Source: Gonocerus acuteangulatus | Lineage: Eukaryota > Arthropoda > Insecta > Hemiptera > Coreidae | Direction: 5' to 3' | Assembly: GCA_946811695.1 (NCBI GenBank) | Contig: OX328123.1 | Span: 15,617,538 to 15,681,537 of the forward strand | DNA: 64,000 nucleotides | In this document: positions 10,909-22,702 of the stretch, one piece after another | How the letters are laid out: every line of letters starts with the position of its first letter | How positions within the stretch are numbered: the stretch's first letter is position 1 | Position numbers and translations under genes: made by a program | Notes under the pieces: generated by a model | Told to the model about the DNA's origin: nothing | Databases searched by the model: none | What the model saw: the letters and a program-made list of their open reading frames with translations, nothing else

Positions 10909-11329
10909 TTGCATACATTTAATCATATACCTACATTTAAACAAGCTGGCTTCCCTGTTTTTTTTTTATTACACAATAAAGCAGCCTTCACAACTCCTTA
11001 TGGAGCTGATGCTCTTCGGATGCTATCAGGATTGTTATCAAAGTGGTGTTGGACACAATGTCTTCTCCAACAATCTGCTTATAATCCTGCCTGGAATTGG
11101 TCACCTTCATTACGAAGTAAGAATGACCCAGTCTCTCGTAGTCTATTTAAAATTTAACAAAGAGGATCGTCTTGTAGGCACTCTCCTATTTGGTAATCGC
11201 CGCGCAAACCCTCGCACCACCAAAAGCAATACCGTTGAAGAAATCGTACCCGAAAACTATATCAGCGTCAGAGATTTTTTAATTGGTCTCTTTAAAAAAT
11301 TCGGAATGACAATGTATTTCTATTAAAAA
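10909..11329 (+). pseudogene. broken protein-coding fragment, unrecognised
   Basis: Two plus-strand frames overlap. The first (10909-11157) is protein-like near AAFTTPYGADALRMLSGLL, and the second (open to the TAA at 11324-11326) is protein-like from SGVGHNVFSNNLLIILPGIG through NTVEEIVPENYISVRDF to FGMTMYFY. The protein-like character switches frame near 11040, which suggests a frameshifted remnant of one protein rather than two genes. Composition is less AT-rich than the flanks. I do not recognise the family. A transposon-encoded protein is one possibility but is not shown. Confidence 0.4.
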
Positions 11330-12345
11330 TTTAAAAAAGTAAGTAGAAAAATGAAAACATTTTTTGTTTCTTGTTTTGCTGGACTCAAGGGTTTGGGGAG
11401 GGGGGCTTAAGTCGGTAAGGATGAAAAAAGGAAATTCCTGCATGTTAAAAGATGGTCCTGAAAGGTGTTAATGTTTTGAATCTCCCAAGTAGGATGGCAG
11501 TGAGCTTTGGGAAATCTCATTGGACGAATATTGTTGGCGTTTAAATTAATGTATACGCGTTCAGAAATCTGCCGTTTTTTTTTTTGTTTTTTTTTTAAGA
11601 TTTCGTGCTAAGTAGATAGGATTTTAGAGTCATAAACTTTGATGAGATCGCTTATTAGTTTTTACACTGTCTTCAACAAAATGTTATGTAAATACTCAAG
11701 GGCAATAATATTTACATAATATGCCAACTATGTGAGTCAATAAGTTTTTCTCTAGTGGCTTCCTTATGTTTTCAATTAATTATCGGCGAATATCATAATA
11801 ATATATCAGTCCATTTGAACGAACAAATATGTATTGAGTAGAGAAGGTTTAATGATATGCCATATGTTGAAGGTTGTGTGACAAGTGGATATCCAAAAGC
11901 AGAAACCGTTTTTACTTATGTAACCCGTCACCTTGACTTTATAGAACCAACAGAAAGGGAGCGACACCTTCCTTCGTTGCATACCGGTGCAGAAATACCT
12001 CCTTACATGGCCTCTGCTTTTATTTACTTCTTTATAAAACTATGTATCAACATTTATGTAGATATCTTAGACATGAGCTACTTGGCCAGTTTTAAAAAAG
12101 TTTTTTTTTTTTTTTTTTAATTTGTGTTTTTAGACATATGTGAACCACATGGGTCATGGATGTCTCAGTTAGAAGACTCGTTTGATCTTATATATTTCAA
12201 TTGGCATATAATTTCAATATGACTATTGATATATATATTGATATGATATGACTATTGAGGAAAGAAAGTGATATTGACCAAATGTGCTACTTGAAGATAG
12301 ATTGAGAAGATCGATATAGATTGAAGATAGATAGGAGGAGATTGA

Positions 12346-12348
<3 letters not shown>
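11330..12348. other. no gene recognised
   Basis: One 87-codon plus-strand frame (11857-12120) ends in a poly(T) run and is not convincing. From 12200 to 12345 the sequence repeats GATATATGAC- and TTGAAGATAGA-like words before running into the TA array. Confidence 0.45.

Positions 12349-12394
<46 letters not shown>
12349..12394. repeat. (TA)n microsatellite
   Basis: A TA array followed by CATACATACACACA. Confidence 0.95.
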
Positions 12395-12399
<5 letters not shown>

Positions 12400-12439
12400 C
12401 ATACACACAAATATTTATAAATTAAATATGTCGGATTAA

Positions 12440-13016
12440 CTTAGTTCTTTCTAGGAAAGCAAATAATTTAGTAAGTGATTTGAGTTATTTCCCAGAAGTT
12501 CCCTTAGGTCAGTGGGCAAATCTAACTGTTTTCTTTCTTTTATGTAGCCCCTGCATTCGGTGAGGATATGTTTTACGGTTAGATGTACGCCGCAGTACTG
12601 ACATATCGTTGGTGGTTCCTTTGCCGTAAGATAGCCATGCGTCAGTCTTGAGTGTCCTATTCGTAGCCTGGTCAATATCACTTCTTCTCGTCTTCTGTCG
12701 CGTATGCTGCTACTCCATGCATCTACGTCTTCTTTTATTTCACGGAGCTATTCCTGTAACTGCATCCTATTCCATTCTTGGAACCATTTATTTTTTAGTG
12801 GTGTTTCACGGCTGCTAATACATCGGTTACAGGAACTTGTCCTTCTTTTGTTGCTTCTTTTGCTGCTTCGTCAAATTTTAAGTTTTCAATTATTCCACAA
12901 TGCCCAGGAATCCATATAAACAGAGTTTTTATGTTATTTATTCTGAACTCATTTATTTTGTTTTGTATATCTATGACCAGTGAGTTGTCTGGGTAGAGAT
13001 TGTAGATTGCATAGAA
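12440..13016 (-). pseudogene. Jockey-type LINE ORF2 C-terminus (RNase H and zinc knuckle), decayed
   Basis: Read on the minus strand, 13016 down to about 12700 gives an RNase H-like segment (NLYPDNSLVIDIQNK ... WIPGHCGIIEN ... FDEAAKEATKEG) interrupted by stops and frameshifts. An open stretch (12681-12451) then has LTRLRIGHSRLTHGYL and the CCHC pattern CQYCGVHLTVKHILTEC. The order RNase H, TRLRIGH block, Cys/His knuckle is the standard end of Jockey/CR1-superfamily LINE polymerases. The reverse transcriptase domain is absent, so this is a 5'-truncated, dead insertion. Confidence 0.85.
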
Positions 13017-13240
13017 TTAAAAAAGTTTATATCAGGAGCTCCATAAATATTATAATCAACTGTCAGAGATACCAATGCGTTTTAACACTTTCTATGATAA
13101 AAAGCCGGTAAGAAATTGAGAGATAGCCAAAAACCTGCTTTCTATAACTGAAGAAGTAGCCCGGTTAACATTATTTATGCACGTCTCCAAACTAAACCTT
13201 TTTTCATAATATGGTCTAGGTAGTTAGCTGTCGAGGTGAT

Positions 13241-13527
13241 AAGCAGTCAGGAATTCGGCTAGGAAACTTCAATACGATTTTTTTTTTTTAAAAATGTGTA
13301 TTAAGGACTTTTCTGCTACTCTTTGGTAGCCTTCGTAAGCAATGAATGCCAGGGGTGGAGAAAGACCAAAGTTAACAGTTGGAAATATAGCTAATTTCAG
13401 CATGGTCGGTTAATATCTAACTTTGGTCTTTACCAAAGAATAGCAGAAGAGTCCTTAATACAGATTTTTACAAAAAAAAATCGTTTTGATGTTTTCCCAG
13501 CTATTCCCTGACTGCTTACATCCTTTC
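13241..13527. mobile_element. foldback MITE
   Basis: The left arm (13241-13330, starting TAAGCAGTCAGG) and right arm (13429-13527, ending CCTGACTGCTTA) are inverted copies over about 90 bp with scattered mismatches. The ~100-bp middle is also partly inverted (GACCAAAGTTA / TAACTTTGGTC). There is no coding capacity and no clear target duplication. Confidence 0.75.
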
Positions 13528-15185
13528 CGTTCTGATAATTAAAACTTTCCGATAAAATTACATATTTCTTTCGTGTTAGTACTAATATTTCTGTTTTTTT
13601 TTTTTTTTTGGTTTTTTTTTTTAAAGCTAGAAAAACGTCCAAGAATTATAATAAACATACTAAGATAAAAAAGAGGACTTTCTTATAATAAGCCGAATAA
13701 TAGAAAGCTGAAGCTTTAACTTTTTACGTGTACTTCTTTTAACAAATGGACTTTAACAATTTTTCAGTTGGCCAAAGTTTGTTTGTTAGTTTCATTCTAT
13801 AATCATCTTATGACTTCTATGAAGACGTTTTTCTGTTCCAAAAATCATTTGACTGAAATAAATCAAGATGATAATTAATGGGTTAAAATGTATAGTTCAT
13901 TGGATAGTTTATAGTTTTAACGCCGAATAAAATAATGCACTCTACTATAATGATGAAATAAAGCAAAGAAAAATGTTGTTAAAAAATAATAAACTAATTT
14001 AGATTGATAAATTTTGATGTCAGTTGCAAATGACTTTAGTAGGAAGAGAATTATGCCCATTTTAACACGAGCTTCGTACTTTTCATTTGGGCTTGTCATC
14101 TAAGAACTTTACATATGTCTGAACGAGAACTTGTCACTTGTCAAAAGCTTAGTGAGAGCGACAAGTACTAAAATCGTTTAAACTAGGCATTACTAGAGAG
14201 GTAAACAGCTTGCGAAGTAAACTTAAGGTGGTTTGACAATGAGAAATTCCTGAGTATTTCTTAACAATCAATTAGTACTATCATTAAAAATTTATTTCCT
14301 GTCAAGTCAAAAATTGAAAAGTAATTTTTATTTTGGAATGCTATTTTCGCCCATCTATTTCATCGATCCATTTTAGTGCTTAAGAGGTCATAAGACCTAT
14401 ACGCACTAGGGGCAGTGGCTAAAAAAGTGTGATAACCTGTCTATATATAAATACGAGTTAAAATTTTAATAAATAAATAAATATTTCATCGTAAAATATA
14501 AAATTTTGCTTTAAAATTTATTAGTTTCCCTATACATTTACAAAAAAAAATAAGGAAAAATTGAAAAGACTATTGATAACAGGAATCGCCAACAAATCGG
14601 CACTATTCACAACTGATTACATATCATTAGCGCCATAAATGTACAGATATGTGGTGAATCACCAAGGCGGTTACAGATATGAGTAACAAATCCCAGATCA
14701 TTGGTGGGGGGAGGGAGTTTGTTCTGGAAACAGCTGTCTGCAATATGAGCTTAATTTATTCTGATGAATTATTTACTTAATGTGGTTGCTTGCAGTAGTT
14801 GCTTAGCAACCATTAAACTGACACAACTACCCCGTCAACGTCCAGTTAAACGGTTGTTAATGAGAACGCTGGTCCGTTTTAGGATTTCAGTAAAAATAAA
14901 AATTAATAATTAATGAAGTCTGTTTGATTTAATACAATTTCATTAAGGAATTACTTTTTTTTTCTCTAAGCGTTATTATTTTATTAATTTTCTTTCCTTT
15001 AAAATTATTTGTTAATGTACTTTCTTTTTTTAGGTATATTTATTTTTAAGTTAATTAATTGGTATTTATTTTTAGGGGCATTAGCTAAGGAGTTACAGAA
15101 CATATTAAATTAGGCGTCTTTTAATTAAAAAAGTTTAAAATTGGATATTTTCTTTTTAATATAAAGGAATGAGAGAGCTGACTTT

Positions 15186-15189
<4 letters not shown>
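13528..15189. other. AT-rich spacer; X-box-like palindrome at 14798-14810
   Basis: No gene or repeat was recognised. GTTGCTTAGCAAC at 14798-14810 is a perfect inverted half-site resembling the RFX X-box class (GTnRCC-RGYAAC), but nothing next to it looks like a promoter. Confidence 0.4.
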
Positions 15190-15219
<30 letters not shown>

Positions 15220-15222
<3 letters not shown>

Positions 15223-15475
15223 TTAACCATATCCAAAAGGACCCATGTCCATCATACAGTTCCAGAACGGCCCATGTCCAAAATCTTATTTAAATTTCTT
15301 AAAAACTATTGTAGTAAAAGGGTAAAACGTCATGGAACCCTGTGTAGTAAACCAATACCCTTTAAAAAAACAAAACATTCAACGGAAATTAATTATAAAG
15401 ATCCTGTAACAGGTTTTTTCGTTTCCGCAACAATTAGCTTTCATGAACATAGCTCCTTTTGGAAAAGGATGACTC
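15220..15475. mobile_element. MITE inserted in a (TA)n array
   Basis: GAGTTAACCATATCCAAAAG at the left end is the inverted partner of CTTTTGGAAAAGGATGACTC at the right end, with TA arrays on both sides (15190-15219 and about 15476-15494). The interior is open in one plus-strand frame, but that frame starts in the TA array and looks incidental. Confidence 0.6.
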
Positions 15476-15869
15476 ATATATTTATATATATATAAAATTA
15501 AACATTGCAATAATTAGTACTCTCTTATATATTTAATTGAATAAAATAAGTAATAATAATTGTCGTAAAGTTCAATAAATCTAATTAAGAATGAAAAAAA
15601 AACGTTCTTTCCCTCGTTTCTCAAAATAAAATATTTAATGCCATGTTTCAACCTTATTATTTTTTATCAGGCTGTACCGTATGAAATGTCAGTTTTGTTT
15701 ACTTTGCGATTTAATCCTTTCCCTTTTTTATTTCATTATTTACAAACATCATTGTTATTCATATAGAATTAAAGCTCTTTTATTCCTATTATTTAATCAG
15801 TAACTTGCGTACTGTGTTGTGAGAACGATCCTCTGAGAAAAAAATAAAACTTAAATTATGAATTATAGC

Positions 15870-16130
15870 GCTGCTGAGGCGTGTATGAACATTAACACGG
15901 CGTTCGGGGAGGGAACGGCGAATGAACGAACTGTTTACCGGTGGTTTTTCAGATTTCGAAGTGGAAATTTTGACCTTGACAACGAGGAGTGAGGAAGGCC
16001 AGAAACCAAGCTTGACAATGACCACCTGAAAGAAAGGGTTGAAGCTTGTCCCTCAAAATGCACAAGGGAATATGGCAAAGAACTCGGAGTAGGAGGCAGG
16101 ACAGTTTCAAGACATTTGAAGGAAAACTGA
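15870..16130 (+). pseudogene. mariner transposase N-terminal HTH region, dead copy
   Basis: The plus-strand frame reads AAEACMNINTAFGEGTANER, then a WFFRFRSGNFDL block, a TGA stop, then GRPETKLDNDHLKERVEACP and LGVGGRTVSRHLKEN before a second stop. The order of first HTH (W..FR.G.FDL), GRP linker and second HTH (TREYGKELGV..RTVSRHLK) is that of mariner/SETMAR-type transposases. The DDE catalytic domain does not follow, so the copy is 3'-truncated as well as interrupted. No inverted repeats were found around it. Confidence 0.9.
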
Positions 16131-16331
16131 CATACAGTACAGCCAGATAGTAAAGAACTGAGATATCTTGTTGTTATTATTATTTTTCGATAATGATATT
16201 ATCGCCTTAATAATAATATAATTATTTCTGGTCATGAACGGAATAGACAATACTGAGGAATTACTAGAATAAACTGATAAACAATCAATCATTTTTTATA
16301 ATTGAAATAGTTGCTACGATACGAGTAAATA

Positions 16332-16658
16332 TCCAGGCATACTAAAGAACTCCTAAAAAGCTCCAGCACAGGAACAATGTGGGAAAACCTAGCAACCCCA
16401 GGTCACATCCCTGACGATCTGAGGAGAAGCGAAGCTGTCGCAAGATTCCGCCTGGAAACTGGACACGACTACCTGCAGGCCCATCTTTATCGTCTTGGCT
16501 TAGCAGACTCCGACATTTGCCCACTATGTTCAAGCGGAAGGATGGTGGGAAGTCACCTCCTTGTCTGCCCCAAACTGATCCATCTTCCTGACCTCACGAC
16601 GCGATACTGGGAGGCTCGGCGTCAAATGGCTCAACCGCCACTGACGGGCATTGGATAA
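16332..16658 (+). pseudogene. LINE ORF2 C-terminal fragment (BS/R1-like), intact frame
   Basis: An open plus-strand frame encodes ...WENLATPGHIPDDLRRSEAV then ARFRLETGHDYLQAHLYRLG, followed by a CPLC-x8-H-x4-C knuckle (CPLCSSGRMVGSHLLVCP) and a TAA stop. This is the conserved end of the polymerase of BS/Jockey-R1-like LINEs. The stop is followed at once by ATAAATAAATAAA, the simple-repeat tail expected at a LINE 3' end. Upstream the frame closes within ~45 bp of the homology, so the insertion is heavily 5'-truncated. The frame is undamaged, which suggests it is younger than the other LINE pieces here. Confidence 0.9.
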
Positions 16659-18419
16659 ATAAATAAAAAACTATACTAATGAAACGATAATAAACTAAAA
16701 TGTATGACAAATCATGAGAAACCGTTCAAACTAAAAATAATGAATTAATTATGCTTTGAACAAAGCCAGATTGAACGGAACATCAAGTCCATTTTATTGA
16801 TAAGTTTCCAGTTAATTGGATACTGTTTCCATGGCGACGAGCATGTGTAGGGAATGGTAGGTTTAGAGCGTTGCTATGTTCAACATGTTCTACATATAAA
16901 CGACTGGAATCAACGTTCCGTGTCTATCGATTCTACTAACAGACTTCTATCTCCAGCGGGCACGTTTTTATCCGGCAGAACTTGTTCACATATTGTGGAA
17001 TGTTTACGTGTGCTTCTTACAGATATGGTTTGTTTTTGAAACTTGTACAGTAAAACACTTCAGTAATGGTTATTCTTCATGTAATACATGTAATATATTT
17101 TTTATTCGTTTAACGCCCATTTATTAATAACATATCATCAATAAAGAAACAAATGAATATATTTCGATCAAGCATTGTTTACAAAATAAATAAATAATGA
17201 ATGATAATAAATATATATTATTAAACATAACGTTAATTTTACTATAGCAAATATTATTTTTATTTCTGTTATTTATGTATTTATTAAGGATTTCGGAACT
17301 TTTGTCGATTAATTCTACATTAGTATGTCAATAGAAGTCCATTCAGGTTTAGTCAAAGTATAATTGTATAATATAAGTTGACAAAACAGTATTTTACAAT
17401 AAATTTGTTTAAGGAAGAAGGTCTCAAAATCACATAAAATATGCTCATAAAAAAACTTCATTAAAATATATCCAAAGACACGTAAGACGTTCTAAGTCAA
17501 ACTGATAATCAAAATATCTAACGCAGAAAAAATAGCAAAATAAGAAAGAATGAAGAAATAATGGGCTGAATGAAGTTAAATCACATTCAAAAGTTGCTAC
17601 TATAAAGTCAATAAAGAAAAATAATGAAAATAAAAACCAAAAGCAAACATACTATTTACTTATTCGTTTATATACTTTTACTTTTATTACCTATTATCTT
17701 ATTTTCCATTAGCCATGTTGTACACTTTAAGTACTTTTGAACAAATTATTATTGTCTTAAGTGTTTTAATATTGTATATTGTGTTAGCTACTTTTAAGTT
17801 GTTTAATGTAGTCAGAACTGGTAAGTTGTCTGCAGTCAGTGTATGTGACTCATTATGTCATGAACACTCACGTCTTTTTAGTAAATTTATGAGATAATGG
17901 TGGACAGAAAACTGTGGTCTATACGAAACCTGGTTAAAACAACTTTTTTCCTTCGGGTTCTTTCTCCTACTTTCTTCCTGTACTACTCTTACGTTATTCA
18001 GTTGTATCTCATCTTTTTTAATCAAATGTTATTGCACCTTATTAAGATTTTGACGTAATATTGCCTTTTTCCCCAAGCATAGGGAAATATTTTTATGTAT
18101 AATGAAACTGACTTTTTATTTAACAGTTATTTAAGAATGTTCTTAAAAAAAAAAAAAAAATTAAGAATTGGTTACTCTTTCCCCATACGCATACTCAAAT
18201 AATTATGAAAGTGAAAATACAGCTTAAAATTTATTAAAATATGAGAACTTATAATAATAGAAAAATGTTAAACGATAACATTTATCGTTCTATTGCTAGA
18301 GGCCAAAAAAACGTTTAATCGGTATCCGCTAACATTTTATATGCATTATTAAAAAAAAAAAGCAAATAAATGTTAAATAGAGAGAAGCTTCCGTAGAAAA
18401 AGCCATTTATAAAACAATG
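16659..18419. other. AT-rich spacer, no gene called
   Basis: A 60-codon frame at 17715-17897 has a hydrophobic segment (IIIVLSVLILYIVLATF) and runs into a GTAAGT-like donor near 17821. It is built from repeated TTTAAGT-like words, and I do not call it. GTTTCCATGGCGAC near 16825 resembles an X-box. Nothing else stands out. Confidence 0.4.
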
Positions 18420-18760
18420 GAGCTCCAACTTCAGAAGCTGTCGGATAGAAGTGGTGCTTACAAGACTTCGAATTGGACATACACTACCTACCTACTCCCA
18501 CTTAATGACGAAAGAAGATATACCACATTGTACACAATTATATGAGATATTCGTGAAACACTTAATACATGTTGGAAGCGAGACAACACGAACATGATGC
18601 TTAAGTGAAAAAGTGTTTTGGGAAAAATGATATATGCGAGTTTTCTTAATGTTATTGTTACTCTTCAGCGTTTGTTCTATTTTTGTTTTCATGTTTTCTA
18701 GTATACACATTAAATGTTCAAGTGGATTTTTTAGTGCGAATATTGCCTAGTTGTGGGCCC
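18420..18760 (+). pseudogene. Jockey-type LINE ORF2 C-terminus, decayed
   Basis: From about 18448 the plus strand reads EVVLTRLRIGHTLPTYSHLM then TKEDIPHCTQLYEIFVKHLI, the TRLRIGH block and knuckle region of a Jockey-type polymerase with two of the knuckle cysteines lost. A stop follows (RT*), and the last part resumes in another frame. It is the same clade as 12440-13016 but a separate insertion on the opposite strand. Confidence 0.8.
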
Positions 18761-20496
18761 TTGAAATAGTAAAAAAATGGAACATAAACTTATAAATAAA
18801 AATAATTCGTATTCGTTATGGCGCATTATTGCTAGTTTTATTGCCAAGAAGAATAACGTGGACGTTCTTAAGAACATCGGATTGACAGAAAAAAAAGAAA
18901 GTTATATTTCCGTGTGTTTTCTATCTGAAATAAAAAAACAACTTTTTAGAATGAAGAGTAGTGAATATTGCTATGAAACACCAGAATGCATAATTAATTG
19001 TTCCAATCTTCTTCCGCTTTATTATTAGTAAGTTGTTTCTCGGCTGGTAAACCTCACACTCCATCCCTTTCTTTAGTTATGGATTTTATATTAAAGATTA
19101 GTAGTGGAAAAACCGAAAAAAAGAAGTAAATTGGGGCGTATTAAAAAGTTGGTCTAGACTAAAGGGGAGGGGAGAGGAAGGTAAACCCCCCTAGACAGAC
19201 TTTCCAGAATAACTAGACCTTTTTTATTATGTAAGCGTTTGATGAACCGTTTTATGGCGATAGAACAAAAATAATGGCCACTTCAGCCTAAACAGACACA
19301 ATCACACGCGTCAATGAAACCTCAATAATTATTGTAATATTTTTTTTTTCTATGATTCGGGCTGTATCACATAAAAATTTAACATAATTTAAAAAATTAA
19401 GGTGAATTAGCATTATTGTTTTTATACTTTTCACATTTGAACAATTAGCCAACATAAATTTTTAGTATTTATTTTTTAGCGTTCTTATTGCATTTTGGTC
19501 ACATTTATCTACCATTTTGGTCACGTATAATACTGATATTGTTTGTACAAGATATATCTTACACAAAAAAATAAATATCTATCTATCTTAGCCAACATAA
19601 GGAATAGTTTTGGGAATGTAAAAAACGTTCGTACCATCGTTACAAGGAATTGTTTTTTAATATTAGTATATTCTTGTCGTTTTAACATGAATTAAAATAT
19701 GTTTTATGTAATTAGGTATGTGGATATTGGCAAACATTCTATTTAAGTATTATTGGTTTAAAATTGAATAACCAAGAATTCTATAAGAAGAAAAAATAGT
19801 GCTCAGACACTCATTGAAAGTAAGAGTGAGACCAAACAATATTATACGAATTTAAAGGTGTTGTAAAGAATCTATTTTTAACCTATGTTACAGTGGTAGT
19901 AAAATATTTGGCTTTAATTCCATGGGATTTTGTAGGTTCACTATTGAATCTTGTAAAATTATTCATGTAATTTAATTTTCCTCAATAATAAAATGGATTA
20001 TTTATTTAGGTCAGTGCTTTAAAAAGTATACGCAACAGTAATACAAGTAAAGACAATATATATTATATATTCGTGAAATACATTTAGACTCGGGTGTTTG
20101 TAATTGGGGGTATTATTCTGAATATGTTAACACAAAATGGAGCATTCCGATAAGCCAGATTGGACTGAATTAGCTTTGTAAACATCTGCAATTCCATGTT
20201 TCTGTTTTAGTTATGTTAATCTTCTTAACATGGACTTTTGGAAATTTACTACTGCATTTTTTTTAAGCAAAGATTTCACAATTTTATGGGAGTGTGCTCT
20301 AGAAAAACTTTCTGTTTCTGGTTAAATATTCGAGGTATGGAGAACGATTTATGGAGAACGATTTATGGAGAACGAAATGGAAAGTTTTTAAATGCCAAAA
20401 TGAAAGGTACCATATTTACGTGCCATTATTTTACGCAGGCACAATGAATGATACTAAATGAAAGATTTGTGTCAACCCACATAGTTATTTATATCA
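18761..20496. other. AT-rich; one unassigned 83-codon frame
   Basis: A plus-strand ATG frame (18777-19028, MEHKLINKNNSYSLWRIIAS ...) directly follows the LINE remnant and matches nothing I know. A 17-bp unit containing GGAGAACGATTTAT is repeated three times at about 20337-20380. ATAAATATCTATCTATCT near 19570 looks like a LINE-type simple tail. Confidence 0.4.
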
Positions 20497-20765
20497 CTAA
20501 ACTGTCATTTCAGATGACACTGAGGCTGCTGGAAAGCTTTGAGATGTCACATGGAGCATTCTGGCATTATTTTGATAAATAATTTCATTATATGTCACAA
20601 TATTATTAATTGGAATAGAGTTAAAATTGGAGTGGAAGTTAATGTGATTTGGAAGCTGTGGTCTAGTATGGTGAATATTTATGCAACGCCTCTGATATTT
20701 GGATTGGCAGTGCAATAACATTGTGGGGTTACTATGGGATGTGATAAAAGGTTGATAAGACTTAC

Positions 20766-20937
20766 CTAAATCTGGCATTGAGCTAGATGGTTCCTCTTGA
20801 TGATGCTGTGGCCTATGATGATGTTTGATCGGAGGCGGGGGAGGCGGCATCGGACAAGAAGTTGATGATGTGACAAGTGGAGGTGCCGCTGGCACGCGGA
20901 AGTCACCTTCGGAGCTTGCTATGGAACAGGGCTGCAT
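20766..20937 (-). CDS. candidate first coding exon of a host gene, Pro/His-rich N-terminus
   Basis: The minus strand opens at an ATG (20937-20935; context GAC before ATG, purine at -3) and reads MQPCSIASSEGDFRVPAAPP, then a proline run (PMPPPPPPIKHHH), a His/Gln stretch and EEPSSSMPDL. It ends at a consensus donor, TTTAG|GTAAGTCT, leaving a phase-1 junction after 57 codons. The segment and its upstream flank are much more GC-rich than their surroundings and match no repeat in the window. A short upstream ATG frame (MLTCSPVP) overlaps the start in another frame. A disordered Pro/His-rich N-terminus is common in transcription regulators, but the family is not identifiable. No further exon was found at lower coordinates, so the gene would need a long intron. 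Confidence 0.5.
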
Positions 20938-21330
20938 GTCAACATGTGTCACCCAAAGGCACGGGGTTATACAACAAAAACCTCTTAGAAGGTACGAAAA
21001 CCGCTCTAGAAACGAACAACGCAAAACAAAAATACAAACGGAACTGTTCTGAGTACAAGCGGACGAACTGTGCGGCAGTACGAGAGTCAGTCGGAGGAGA
21101 GTGCACGCTGATAGTCACACCCCGACTGAGGTATCTAACCTTGTCCTTGAATCCGTTTCATGAACTCGACGAGAGGAGGGGAGCTTGCGCAGTCCCCACT
21201 CCTCGAGCAGCCACGATATGGGCCAGTCATTCAAAGGCTCTTCACAACAACAACAAATGGTTGTGACATACTCTCTCTCGCTGTCCTTGCTCCTCTCATG
21301 ACCCCAGCTCACTTTCACCTCTCACATCTC
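20938..21330 (-). promoter_or_regulatory. putative 5' UTR and promoter region
   Basis: Upstream of the candidate exon the minus strand stays GC-rich for about 400 bp. It holds a GAGA-type run (CAGCGAGAGAGAGTATG, about 21260-21280), TTGTTGTTGTTG, and a TCAGTC initiator-like site near 21130. These elements are typical of TATA-less arthropod promoters, but none alone is decisive. The transcription start cannot be fixed from sequence. Confidence 0.3.
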
Positions 21331-21563
21331 ATTAACAATACTCTGAGGATTACGGGAAACTAACGCTGAGTCTAGTGTCGGGCCCCTAACAATCCCTATA
21401 GGCTCTGTCCAGTAGACAACATCATATGACAAAATAACAACAAGATCTCTGCAAAAGAGGATTGACCTGTAAAACATAACTATGTTTTATGGTGTGGACG
21501 AAAAGGCATATGTCTGAGAAAATGAGTTTTAACTAAAACATGCATAAATTGTTTCAAATGTAG

Positions 21564-22028
21564 CAGAGTAGGGCACAAATCAACTAACTGATTGACAAAC
21601 CGATGAAATTTTACTTATGACTAATCAATCATAGGATAAATTAAGTTAATCACAAATCGAGTTAATCATTAATCATATCTGAAGTTAGTCATCAATTAAT
21701 CGTTACTCGTCAATGATTGATAGCAGATGATTCACATGACTGACGCTGTAAATAATTTTGGAATTAGGCTAACTATCTTTATATTGGGCTTTAAAATTCC
21801 TTCATGAACCAGTTTTTCGTCGATCATAAATCAAGACCTTTTTTAGTATTATTAGTCAAATCATGTTTTAATCATTAATCATCGATCATGGGCTATAAAG
21901 CAGTTAGTCGTCACACATTAGTCATGGAGAAATATGATTGATCAATCATCAATCGTTAGTCACATTCCGAATACTCATTTAATCATTAGTCATTAGTCAT
22001 GAAATTAATCACAGATTGCCCTACTCTG
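21564..22028. mobile_element. hAT MITE with self-similar interior (TCATTAGTCAT word)
   Basis: The termini are CAGAGTAGGGCA and TGCCCTACTCTG, flanked by a perfect 8-bp target duplication AAATGTAG (21556-21563 and 22029-22036), which is diagnostic of hAT transposition. The interior is almost wholly diverged variants of ATTAGTCA/TGATTAAT-type words in both orientations. There is no coding capacity. Confidence 0.9.
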
Positions 22029-22036
22029 AAATGTAG

Positions 22037-22556
22037 CATAATTACCTTGGGGGAAAATGTAGCTAAATAGTAAAGAACTAATACAGTTCCGGTGAACTTG
22101 ACATTGAGCTCCTTACTTACAATATATTAGGAGTTCAGTTCTTCCGCCCACCCAGAATTCATTGGGAACCTTCAAAAGGGTAAATCACATTTAAAAAGTA
22201 AACTTAAAACATTTTAGTATAAAATGGTGAATTTGGTGGTCCTCTGACCTAGTAAACCAGGGTATATGATGAAGACATTTTTATAGCTTTTTTTTTTTTC
22301 TTTTTTTTTACAGAAAATTTACCTACTTACCATAACGGCAAAATGAACGTGTAACATGTTATTTTTAACTGAATAATTTGTCCCTTTTGTTCCATTTCCG
22401 TGGTTATTAAAATCATTATGGGGCTGGAGCACTCTGACGCCCATGAAATATATATACATGAAATCATATGCCAAATTATTGCAATAAAATAGATCTTAAT
22501 GGGTTCTGTTATTGTTAGCAGAGCTTGGAGTTTGATCCAATGAGTACAGCCTGTAT
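22037..22556. other. spacer with possible diverged MITE end
   Basis: A stretch near 22230-22280 (CTCTGACCTAGTAAACCAGG ... GAAGACATTT) resembles part of the MITE variant at 44398-44614, and GACGCCCATG near 22435 looks like its right terminus. The left end is unclear. Confidence 0.35.
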
Positions 22557-22661
22557 CAGAGATGGGCCTAGGCTATTAGCGCCTAGATTTTTTGTTTACC
22601 CCGAGTCCGCCGTGGGACCACCAGCCATGCTGCAGGGACACAGTTTGTCACCTGTACCTCC

Positions 22662-22702
<41 letters not shown>

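Noticed and set aside
14798..14810. RFX X-box-like palindrome GTTGCTTAGCAAC
   Set aside because: It is a single site without a nearby promoter or gene. Short palindromes are expected in 64 kb.
15789..16025. 78-codon minus-strand frame
   Set aside because: It is antisense to the mariner transposase remnant, whose plus-strand motifs are unambiguous.
16342..16533. Minus-strand 63-codon frame
   Set aside because: It is the antisense shadow of the LINE fragment at 16332-16658.
17715..17897. Hydrophobic 60-codon frame ending near a GTAAGT site
   Set aside because: The DNA is made of recurring TTTAAGT-type words, so both the hydrophobicity and the donor-like site can arise by chance.
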